Part shown: in pieces, positions 1-6,692 of the stretch | Position numbering within the stretch: position 1 is the first letter of the stretch | Layout: each line of letters opens with the position of its first letter | NCBI RefSeq assembly: GCF_001613545.1 | Contig: NZ_BDCO01000002.1 | Coordinates: 248,001-312,000 of the forward strand | Direction of reading: 5' to 3' | Source of the DNA: Terrimicrobium sacchariphilum | Lineage (GTDB): Bacteria; Verrucomicrobiota; Verrucomicrobiia; Chthoniobacterales; Terrimicrobiaceae | Length of the DNA stretch: 64,000 nt | Notes under the pieces: model-generated | Database searches by the model: none | Told to the model about the DNA's origin: nothing | Seen by the model: the letters and a program-made list of their open reading frames with translations, nothing else | Made by a program: the position numbers and the translations under genes

Positions 1-804
1 GTGAATTACCAGATGCTGGCTGCGGGACTCGATCGCGTGATGGAAAAAACCGGGCAGGATATCTGGGAGCAGGTAAAACATCGGGCGGCGGACTATGGCT
101 ATCCCGCCGACAATGCGGTGCCATGGATCAATCGATTCCCGGCCCCGGCGGACCTGAGAAACATCTACGGCCCGCGGCTGAACGGGTATGATGCGGCCGA
201 TGCAGACCAGTTGACTGCTGCGGCGCTCGAGGGGCGGCGATGCTTGCGAGCGCTGCTCGACATGATCCGGGCTGGGCCTGATCCGGGCGTCGCGGCGGTG
301 TCACTCGCCCATGCGCTCGGCGTGCGCGAGACATGGCACGCCCGGTGCATGCACCGATTGCGGGCCGGGGAGCTCATGGCGGGTGTTGCATTTCCTGATG
401 CCATTGCGCAGGGGACCTATCCGGTGGATGTGCATTCGCCCGAGGGAACGGTGCTGAGGTTTCTCGATGGTCGCGAGCAGTGTATCGGTCGCGATGGTAT
501 TGCGGTCTGGCGGCGCTGGCGCGATGAGACTGCGGAGAGTCCCCGCTGCTATCATCTTCCCTATCGCAGCCTGGTGCCCGAGTTCGCGGAGAATCTCCTG
601 GTGGCCGGCAGATTGATCGATGCGGATCGCGAGGCTTTTGGGGGAGTCCGCGTGATGGTCAACATGAACCAGACTGGCGAAGCGGTGGGCACGGCTGCGT
701 ACCTTGCCCTACGTGAAGAGTGCGCCGCATCGGAGGTGCCGATTGCCCAGCTCAGGCGGATGATGGTCGATGGAGGTTCGCTGCTTTCCATCGGTGATGC
801 CTGA
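1..804 (+). CDS. FAD-dependent oxidoreductase (FAD_oxidored family), C-terminal part
   Basis: C-terminal part of an FAD_oxidored (xanthan lyase-associated type) flavoprotein; the N-terminal Rossmann FAD-binding motif must lie before the window. Visible family motifs are GVRET (residues 107-111 of this reading), PYRSLVP (187-193), NLLVAGR (198-204) and the flavin-contacting RVMV...TGEAVG stretch near the end. A GTG happens to be the first codon of the window but the missing FAD domain shows it is internal. The same family recurs twice in this window, each time beside glycan-degradation genes; the substrate is unknown. It converges with a GH31 gene, with a hairpin between them. Confidence is high for the family and low for the reaction. 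Confidence 0.8.
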   Translation: MNYQMLAAGLDRVMEKTGQDIWEQVKHRAADYGYPADNAVPWINRFPAPADLRNIYGPRLNGYDAADADQLTAAALEGRRCLRALLDMIRAGPDPGVAAVSLAHALGVRETWHARCMHRLRAGELMAGVAFPDAIAQGTYPVDVHSPEGTVLRFLDGREQCIGRDGIAVWRRWRDETAESPRCYHLPYRSLVPEFAENLLVAGRLIDADREAFGGVRVMVNMNQTGEAVGTAAYLALREECAASEVPIAQLRRMMVDGGSLLSIGDA

Positions 805-810
805 AATCGA

Positions 811-843
811 AACCCGGGCGGGCAGTGGCACCCGGCCCGGGTT
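811..843. terminator. GC-rich hairpin between convergent genes
   Basis: Perfect 9-bp inverted repeat AACCCGGGC / GCCCGGGTT with a 15-nt loop, placed just after the stop of the FAD oxidoreductase and before the stop of the convergent GH31 gene. No T-tract follows, so it may be a 3' end stabiliser or a bidirectional terminator rather than a classical intrinsic terminator. Confidence 0.5.
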
Positions 844-862
844 CGGGAGATGACTATTGCCT

Positions 863-3235
863 TTAGGCCCTCCAGGTCTGGGTCTTGTAATTGCCGAGCG
901 GCACGCCTTGCGCCTTGACCTTGCGGGCGGCCTTCCCGTTGATCTCCACGGTCGCAATGTCGGTCGTGGTCGTCACGGTGAAGTCCGGTGCACCGGCGCC
1001 CTCATGGAGGGTTTCGGTGGAGATGCGGAGCGTGTTTCGGCTGAGCTTTGCCTCGATGGCGAGGCGGGTATAGGCCCCTTTTGCGTAGGCGAAAGAGAGG
1101 CCGTCATCGAACTCATACTCTGTGCCTGCGGTGCCTGCACGGGAGAGGAAGACGTGGAAGTCGACCTTGCTGCCATCGAAGGTATTATCCGCCGGAGAGA
1201 CGCGGGCAAGCGGCAGGATCGAGGCGTCGCGGATATAGAGAGGCGTATTTTCGCGGTCTGCCTTCACCGTGATGCTGCGACCGCCATCGATCCATTTCCC
1301 TGTGGAAATGTCGAACCACCGCGTGCGACCTGGCAGGACGACGTCGCGCTGGGTCTGCTTTTCCTGGACGAAGGGTGCCTGAAGGATCGAGGGACCGACA
1401 AGAAACTGGTCGTCGATTTTGCCCAGGGGCAGGCCCTTCGTGTCTGCAAAGTCGTAGAAGAGGGGCCGCAGGATGGCCTCTCCCTCGAGTTCATTGCCGA
1501 TGAAGAGCTGGTAGAGGTAGGGGCGCAGGCGGTAGCGCAGGCGGACATATTTGCGCAGGACTTTCAGGACGGCAGGACCAAACATCCATGGCTCCTGCTT
1601 GCGCGTGTCCTTCATGCTGTGGTTGCGCAGGACGGGGAAAAGGAAGCCCGCCTTGTACCAGTCCTGAATAAGCTCTGGCGTCGTGTCCCCGCCGAACCCG
1701 GCTGCGTCCGGGCCATTGAAAGGAATGCCGGAGAGGGCGAGATTCAGGGTTGTCGAGATGCAGGTCTTGAGGTGGTGGTAGTTGCTATAGTTGTCACCGG
1801 TCCAGATGGCGGTGTGGCGGCCGGAACCAGTCGAGCCGGAGCGGCAGAGCAGGAAGGGACGCTGGTCCGGGTGAGCCTTGATAAAGCCCTCGCGCGAGGC
1901 CTGCGCCATACCGAAGGCATACTGGTTATGATAGGTCTCATGGCTCTTTTTGCCATGATCAAAGCACATCTGGTCATTGTCGGCCGGCCCGGTCGACGGA
2001 TCGTTCATGTCGAGCCATGCTCCATGAATGCCGTGGGAGGCGAAGTCGGCGACTTCTTTCGACCACCACTGGCGTGCGGAGGGGAGAGAGAAATCCGGGA
2101 AAACGGTCTGGCCCGGCCATACCAGGCCGATGTACTCGAGGCCCTGCGGGTTTTTGCAAAAGGCGTCGGCTTTCCGCCCGCGTTCATAAACATCATAGCC
2201 TTTTTCCCATTTCACGCCGGGATCGATGATGGGGATGACCCTGCGGCCCTTGGCATTCAGCTTTGAGATCGCGTCGGCGGGATCGGGGAAGTGCTTTGCG
2301 TCAAAGGTGAAGACGCGATAGCCCCGCATATAGTCAATATCGAGCCAGAGTCCGTCGGCAGGTATCTCGTGCTTGGTGAAGTGTGCATCAAGCTCGAAGA
2401 GATCGCGGGCGGATTCATACCCCCAGCGGCATTGGTGATAGCCGAGCGCCCAGGCCGGAGGGCGAGGGGTGGTGCCCACGAGATTCTGGAACTTGCGAGT
2501 CAGCTCCGGCAGGGTCGGGCCGACGAGGATGAAGAGATTGGGCTGACCGGATTCTGCTCCGAGGTGAATGCGGCCATCGGAAAGCTTGGAAACGAGCTCC
2601 TCAGCGAGAAGCTCGCCCTCGGGGTTTACCTCCATCTGCTCGGCGATGGCGACCTTGAAGCCGGTGGACATAAAGGTCGAGTGCGGGTTGTCGAGGAGCA
2701 GGCCAATGTATTTGCCGCGTCGACGAATGATGAGATAAGGGATGGAAACGTAGACCGGATCGGGTGCAGGACGTCCGTTGACATAAGCCTCCGCGTTGAA
2801 GTCCCCCCACACGTCGGTGTTCCAGAATTTTGTCGTCTTCCCGGAATGTTCCAGCCCCGTCCATTTTTCGCCCATGCCGTAAAAGGCGTCGGCCTTTTCC
2901 TTGATAAACTCGAAGACTGAGGCATCGCCGCACTGGCCGAAAAACCGGCGTGGGGCGGACTCGAGCAATACTTCGCCATCGGAATCGCGGAGGATGAAGC
3001 GGTTTTTTGAAACTTCCAGCTTCGGCCCCGCGGAGATCGAGCTTGGCTTGAAGCTTAGGCCCGCCTGCGAATCGTTCACTTTCCAGCCTTTTCCGGAAAT
3101 GCCGAGATGAAAGATGCCCTCATCGGAGGCGCTCACTTTCAGGCTGTAGGAACCCAGGCTGGTCTTGAGGTTGCCTTTGGCATCGGTAGAGGCGAACTCG
3201 AAATTCGAAATGTACGGGTATTTATGAAAATGCAT
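863..3235 (-). CDS. Glycoside hydrolase family 31 alpha-glucosidase-like enzyme
   Basis: 790-residue GH31 enzyme, expected to hydrolyse terminal alpha-linked glucose, xylose or galactose by retention. The N-terminal beta-sandwich covers about residues 1-250, followed by the (beta/alpha)8 barrel starting at GTTPRPPAWALGYHQCRWGY and C-terminal beta domains. The nucleophile is D409 in AWLDMNDP (the family usually has DMNEP) and the acid/base is D481 in WTGDN. GLWLDIDYM near 295-303 is the usual GH31 strand before the active site. There is no signal peptide, so it probably acts in the cytoplasm on imported oligosaccharides. It is separated from the GH29 gene upstream by a hairpin, so it is probably transcribed alone. 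Exact substrate is not readable. Confidence 0.93.
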   Translation of the reverse strand: MHFHKYPYISNFEFASTDAKGNLKTSLGSYSLKVSASDEGIFHLGISGKGWKVNDSQAGLSFKPSSISAGPKLEVSKNRFILRDSDGEVLLESAPRRFFGQCGDASVFEFIKEKADAFYGMGEKWTGLEHSGKTTKFWNTDVWGDFNAEAYVNGRPAPDPVYVSIPYLIIRRRGKYIGLLLDNPHSTFMSTGFKVAIAEQMEVNPEGELLAEELVSKLSDGRIHLGAESGQPNLFILVGPTLPELTRKFQNLVGTTPRPPAWALGYHQCRWGYESARDLFELDAHFTKHEIPADGLWLDIDYMRGYRVFTFDAKHFPDPADAISKLNAKGRRVIPIIDPGVKWEKGYDVYERGRKADAFCKNPQGLEYIGLVWPGQTVFPDFSLPSARQWWSKEVADFASHGIHGAWLDMNDPSTGPADNDQMCFDHGKKSHETYHNQYAFGMAQASREGFIKAHPDQRPFLLCRSGSTGSGRHTAIWTGDNYSNYHHLKTCISTTLNLALSGIPFNGPDAAGFGGDTTPELIQDWYKAGFLFPVLRNHSMKDTRKQEPWMFGPAVLKVLRKYVRLRYRLRPYLYQLFIGNELEGEAILRPLFYDFADTKGLPLGKIDDQFLVGPSILQAPFVQEKQTQRDVVLPGRTRWFDISTGKWIDGGRSITVKADRENTPLYIRDASILPLARVSPADNTFDGSKVDFHVFLSRAGTAGTEYEFDDGLSFAYAKGAYTRLAIEAKLSRNTLRISTETLHEGAGAPDFTVTTTTDIATVEINGKAARKVKAQGVPLGNYKTQTWRA

Positions 3236-3428
3236 GATGAACTGAATGTGGCGGGGAATCGCTCCGGATGGCCGAAGCTGACGACCGGTTCATTCTCTTT
3301 TTATCGGGCAATCCGCCAAGAAGATAGTGAGGGGTGAAACTCTTTCTGTGTCCGTACAGTTCGTGTTGCCACGGGCACTCAAGCAAGGTTGCTGCTCCTG
3401 GGCAGTGCTGAAGCTTCTCCGAAGGGTT

Positions 3429-3458
3429 TCACGCGGCTGGAAATTACCAGCCGCGTGA
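3429..3458 (-). terminator. Hairpin downstream of the GH29 fucosidase
   Basis: Perfect 12-bp inverted repeat (TCACGCGGCTGG / CCAGCCGCGTGA) with a 6-nt AT-rich loop, about 10 bp after the GH29 stop codon. It is a strong stem without a downstream T-run. It probably ends the fucosidase transcript and separates it from the GH31 gene on the same strand. Confidence 0.6.
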
Positions 3459-3468
3459 GAAGCAATGC

Positions 3469-4716
3469 CTAGTGGGCCGGTTCGCCGGGAATCCAGAAGG
3501 TCGTTGTCGCGGTGATGGGCGCGGGATCGCCGTCCAGAGTGAGAACGATGGTGGTGGCGATGGGATCAGGGAGGGGCACGGGAAGATTTCGCAGCACGAT
3601 GCGCTCGGCGTCCTGTTCAAACTCGATCGCCTCGCCTGTGGCGAGCCACTTCGCCGAAAGCACTTTGTTCTTCGGTTCCGCCCAGCAGAGCTCGGTGGCG
3701 GTGCTGTTGCGGATGTGCAGATAAACCTGGCTGCCGCGCATGGTGACGCGACCCCAGTTGTTCCAGGCGAAGGTGGAGCGATCCGTATTGCGGATCGACT
3801 CGCGATTGCGGCTGAGCCAGGCACCGGCTTCCTTGAGGATGGCGCAGGATTCCTCGGGAATCGTTCCGTCCGGCTTCGGTCCGATATTGAGCAGGAGGTT
3901 GCCTCCGCCCGTGGCCGTCTCGCAAAGCATCTTGATGACTTCCTTGGCGTTCTTCCACTGGGTGTCTCCCGCGTGCCATCCCCAGTTGTCATTCAGCGTC
4001 ATGCAGGCTTCCCAGAGAGTGTCTTCTGCCGGCGGGCGTATTGCCTGCTCGCTGATCAGGACATGGGACGGAGCGCCATTCCGCTCATTGATCAGGAGAT
4101 GGGGTTGAAGCTGGAGGAGGTGTTCGTTGACCTCCGGGCTTTGCAGATTGTCCGGGATACAGCCGTCGTACCAGAGGTAGTCGATCTTGCCGTAATTGGT
4201 CATCAGTTCGACGAGTTGGGCGCGATAGTAGGCGATAAAGCGTTGGCGTGCTTCCTCGCTGGCCCAGTCGGTGACGCCCGGCCAGTCGCGGAAGTATGCG
4301 CCCGGGTAGTCCGGGTGAGACCAGTCGGCGGGAGAGTAGTACAGGCCGACCTTCAGGCCGGCGGAGCGAAACGCATCGACGAATTCGCCGACAAGGTCTC
4401 GCTTGGGGCCGAGGCGCGCTGCATGGAAGTCGCTCTGCTGCGTGGGCCATAGGGCGAAGCCATCATGATGGCGGGCAGTGAGAACGGCGTAGCCCATCCC
4501 AGCCTCTTTGGCGAGCTCGGCCCAGGCTTTTGGGTCGTAGTTTTCCGCGTGGAAATTTTCTACATAAAGTCTTTGGTAATTCTCCTGAGAGATGCGCTCG
4601 CGGTTGCGCACCCATTCGCCTCGAGCGGCGACCGAGTATGCGCCCCAATGAATGAACATTCCGTAGCGGGATTCGTTGAACCAGCTGAAGTGAGGAGGGG
4701 TTGCCTGGGATTTCAT
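3469..4716 (-). CDS. Glycoside hydrolase family 29 alpha-L-fucosidase
   Basis: 415-residue GH29 enzyme that removes alpha-L-fucose from glycans. Family hallmarks are FNESRYGMFIHWGAYS at residues 13-28, the metal-less barrel motif TARHHDGFALW near 80-90, and the catalytic nucleophile D184 in IDYLWYDG. A C-terminal beta-sandwich follows from about residue 330. The reading frame stays open 700 bp further upstream, but homology begins right after MKSQATPPHF, so the start at 4716 is chosen. No signal peptide is seen, which predicts a cytoplasmic enzyme. It is divergent from an alpha/beta hydrolase, with a 132-bp shared promoter region. Secreted GH29 enzymes are common elsewhere, so cytoplasmic location is an inference from this start. 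Confidence 0.9.
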   Translation of the reverse strand: MKSQATPPHFSWFNESRYGMFIHWGAYSVAARGEWVRNRERISQENYQRLYVENFHAENYDPKAWAELAKEAGMGYAVLTARHHDGFALWPTQQSDFHAARLGPKRDLVGEFVDAFRSAGLKVGLYYSPADWSHPDYPGAYFRDWPGVTDWASEEARQRFIAYYRAQLVELMTNYGKIDYLWYDGCIPDNLQSPEVNEHLLQLQPHLLINERNGAPSHVLISEQAIRPPAEDTLWEACMTLNDNWGWHAGDTQWKNAKEVIKMLCETATGGGNLLLNIGPKPDGTIPEESCAILKEAGAWLSRNRESIRNTDRSTFAWNNWGRVTMRGSQVYLHIRNSTATELCWAEPKNKVLSAKWLATGEAIEFEQDAERIVLRNLPVPLPDPIATTIVLTLDGDPAPITATTTFWIPGEPAH

Positions 4717-4793
4717 GGAAGAGTCTGATGTGATTTTTGCGGCCTTTTCGGCGGGGCCGATGAAGGGCTGATCTATGGCCAAAACCAAAGGAA

Positions 4794-4823
4794 TTGAAAA
4801 ATAATTCGTGAAGTTCTTATGAA
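4794..4823 (+). promoter_or_regulatory. Possible sigma70-type promoter of the alpha/beta hydrolase gene
   Basis: TTGAAA (-35-like) and TATGAA (-10-like) separated by 18 bp in the divergent intergenic region, placing a start of transcription about 20 bp before the ATG at 4849. Only a match to consensus by eye. Confidence 0.3.
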
Positions 4824-4848
4824 ATATCCCTCTTAGATACCGCCTTAC

Positions 4849-5610
4849 ATGAGCGCCGAATCCTCCCTGCCTGCCTTTCCCGCCAATAGTTATCGCGGTT
4901 ATCTTCGCCACGATTTTCAGCTCGATGAAAACCCTGTCACCTTGATCGAGCCTCGCAATCCTGCGCCGGGCCGGCGCTGGGTTTGGAGGGCGGAGTTCTT
5001 TGATGCTTTTCCTGCCTTTGATCTTGAGATGCTCGGGCGAGGGTGGTGGCTGGCTTACCAGAATGTCGGCAATACATTTGGGTGCCCATCGGCCATGGAT
5101 CGATTTGACCTTTTCTACAGGGAGCTCACCGGCAGATACGGGTTTCATCACCGCCCGGTGCTCGAGGGACTGAGTCGTGGAGGCCTGTATGTTTACAACT
5201 GGGCGGCGCGAAACCCGGAGAATGTCGGGCTGATCTACGCCGACAATCCAGTGTGCGATTTTAAAAGCTGGCCAGGCGGACACGGGTCGGGGCCGGGGAG
5301 CAAGGAGGATTGGGCCGCCCTGTTGCGGTGTTATGGATTTGCTTCTGAAGAGGAAGCCATGACCTGGAAGGGAAATCCGCTCGATCAGGTGCAAATCATA
5401 GTGCGCGAAGGAATTCCGATCGTGCACGTCTACGGGGATGCTGACGAGGTGGTGCCTTGGGATGAAAATACCGGGGCCATGATCAGGCGCGTACAGGCTC
5501 TAGGCGGCTCGCTCCAGACGTACCTCAAGCCAGGTGCTCTCCATCATCCCCATGGGCCAGAAGATCCGGCCGAACTGGCGGACTGGGTGATCTCGCACAC
5601 GCGAGACTAG
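4849..5610 (+). CDS. Alpha/beta hydrolase, probable esterase
   Basis: 253-residue alpha/beta-hydrolase fold protein. The nucleophile elbow is S109 in EGLSRGG, the acid is probably D199 or D197 in YGDADEVVPW, and the catalytic His lies in the HHPHG motif (H232-H235). The active-site order Ser-Asp-His is complete. There is no signal peptide. It lies divergent to the GH29 fucosidase and convergent to the LacI regulator, whose 3' end it overlaps by 4 bp. The context suggests a carbohydrate or acyl esterase that trims substituents from imported sugars, but the family resemblance does not fix the substrate. Confidence 0.75.
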   Translation: MSAESSLPAFPANSYRGYLRHDFQLDENPVTLIEPRNPAPGRRWVWRAEFFDAFPAFDLEMLGRGWWLAYQNVGNTFGCPSAMDRFDLFYRELTGRYGFHHRPVLEGLSRGGLYVYNWAARNPENVGLIYADNPVCDFKSWPGGHGSGPGSKEDWAALLRCYGFASEEEAMTWKGNPLDQVQIIVREGIPIVHVYGDADEVVPWDENTGAMIRRVQALGGSLQTYLKPGALHHPHGPEDPAELADWVISHTRD

Positions 5611-6626
5611 AGTCTTTCCGGGCACGAGGTGCCATCGCGCCATGTCCCGGAGATGAGGGTGAGACGGGGATTTTCCGGGAGCCCAAACTGGTTGTGCAGG
5701 ATCTTTGAAGCTACCGTTTCGAGAGTCATGCGCCCGAGCTCAACATTCGGCTCATCGACTCCGGCATAGAAGGGATCGGTTGGGCGGACGAGGCAGACGA
5801 GGGCAAGCTTGTCGGGGACCCGGATCTTCAACGTGTCGAGCCAGACCATCTCGTGTCCGATAAGGGTAAGGAGCACCTGGGGACGTGATTGCCTGAGCCA
5901 TTTTTGAAAATCCTGGGCGGAAGTGTCGTCGGGATTTCCGTAAAAGACGGTTGTCCTCTGCCTGCCAAAATATTCATGCTCGCACTGAGCGAAGCCTCCC
6001 AGCCACCGGGAGGGCTGGTCGGAGAGATTGTGCCTGGGCAGACAAAGGCTGATTCGTTGAAATCCCCGGGCGATCAGGTTGCGATAAGCCAACATCACAT
6101 TGGCGTGGTGATCGTGCGCGACCCGGTCGGTCGCAATCGGCCAGGAGTATCCGGTGGTCGAACTCGCATAGCGCTCCCATTGGAAGGAAATCCGCTCTTT
6201 CAAAGAGAGGAAGGGAGCAGTCAAAATAAGCCCCTTGATGCCTCGTGAGAAAAGGATCGAGTCGATGCGGGCCGGGGACATCTTTGGGGCGTGCAGGTAG
6301 AATGTCTCCGTGTAAAAGCCCAGTTCGTCGGCGCGCTGGAGTATGCCCTGGCGATACTCCTGGTAGACATGAAGGGTGGGCCACTGCTCCGGAGCGGCCG
6401 CATCGACCAGGAGGCCGACGCAGCTTCTATCCCGCAAAGGACGACCGGACCGGATCTGGTTCATTAAGGACGAAACATAAGCATTCGGCCGATAGGCCTG
6501 CTTTTGCACCTCGGCCTCGATAAGCGCCTTGGTCTCCGGGGGGATGGACCGGTCGCCGCGCAGGGCGCGCGAAACGGTGGACTGGTTGATCCCCAGCACC
6601 CTGGCGATGGCCCGTTGATTAGGCAT
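5607..6626 (-). CDS. LacI-family transcriptional regulator
   Basis: 339-residue sugar-responsive repressor. The N-terminus RAIARVLGINQSTVSRALRG is the LacI helix-turn-helix, followed by the hinge near YRPNAYVSSLM and a periplasmic-binding-protein-like effector domain from about residue 65 to the end. An in-frame TAG two codons before the ATG fixes this as the first possible start; no Shine-Dalgarno is visible because the space is occupied by the palindromic operator. It is divergent from the operon starting at 6693 and presumably controls both that operon and itself. The ligand is unknown, probably an oligosaccharide or monosaccharide. Confidence 0.92.
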   Translation of the reverse strand: MPNQRAIARVLGINQSTVSRALRGDRSIPPETKALIEAEVQKQAYRPNAYVSSLMNQIRSGRPLRDRSCVGLLVDAAAPEQWPTLHVYQEYRQGILQRADELGFYTETFYLHAPKMSPARIDSILFSRGIKGLILTAPFLSLKERISFQWERYASSTTGYSWPIATDRVAHDHHANVMLAYRNLIARGFQRISLCLPRHNLSDQPSRWLGGFAQCEHEYFGRQRTTVFYGNPDDTSAQDFQKWLRQSRPQVLLTLIGHEMVWLDTLKIRVPDKLALVCLVRPTDPFYAGVDEPNVELGRMTLETVASKILHNQFGLPENPRLTLISGTWRDGTSCPERL

Positions 6627-6631
6627 GCGCT

Positions 6632-6647
6632 ACGCATCGTGATGCGT
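6632..6647. promoter_or_regulatory. LacI-type palindromic operator
   Basis: Perfect inverted repeat ACGCATC-GT-GATGCGT between the divergent LacI gene and the PEP-CTERM operon, followed directly by another GATGCGT half-site at 6648-6654. It has even symmetry with a 2-bp centre, typical in size for LacI-family operators, although the common CG centre is not present. It ends 6 bp from the regulator start codon, implying autorepression. Confidence 0.6.
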
Positions 6648-6692
6648 GATGCGTTGTTTGCCAAGTCCTTTGTTTGCCGGGAGACTCGCCCC

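Noticed and set aside
857-2266. 469-codon plus-strand open frame over the GH31 gene
   Set aside because: It is antisense to a GH31 enzyme with all catalytic motifs and has no recognisable domain; GC-rich codon use keeps the opposite strand open.
4717-5427. Long upstream extension of the GH29 frame
   Set aside because: It lies antisense to the alpha/beta hydrolase and has no GH29 homology; the real N-terminus is at 4716.
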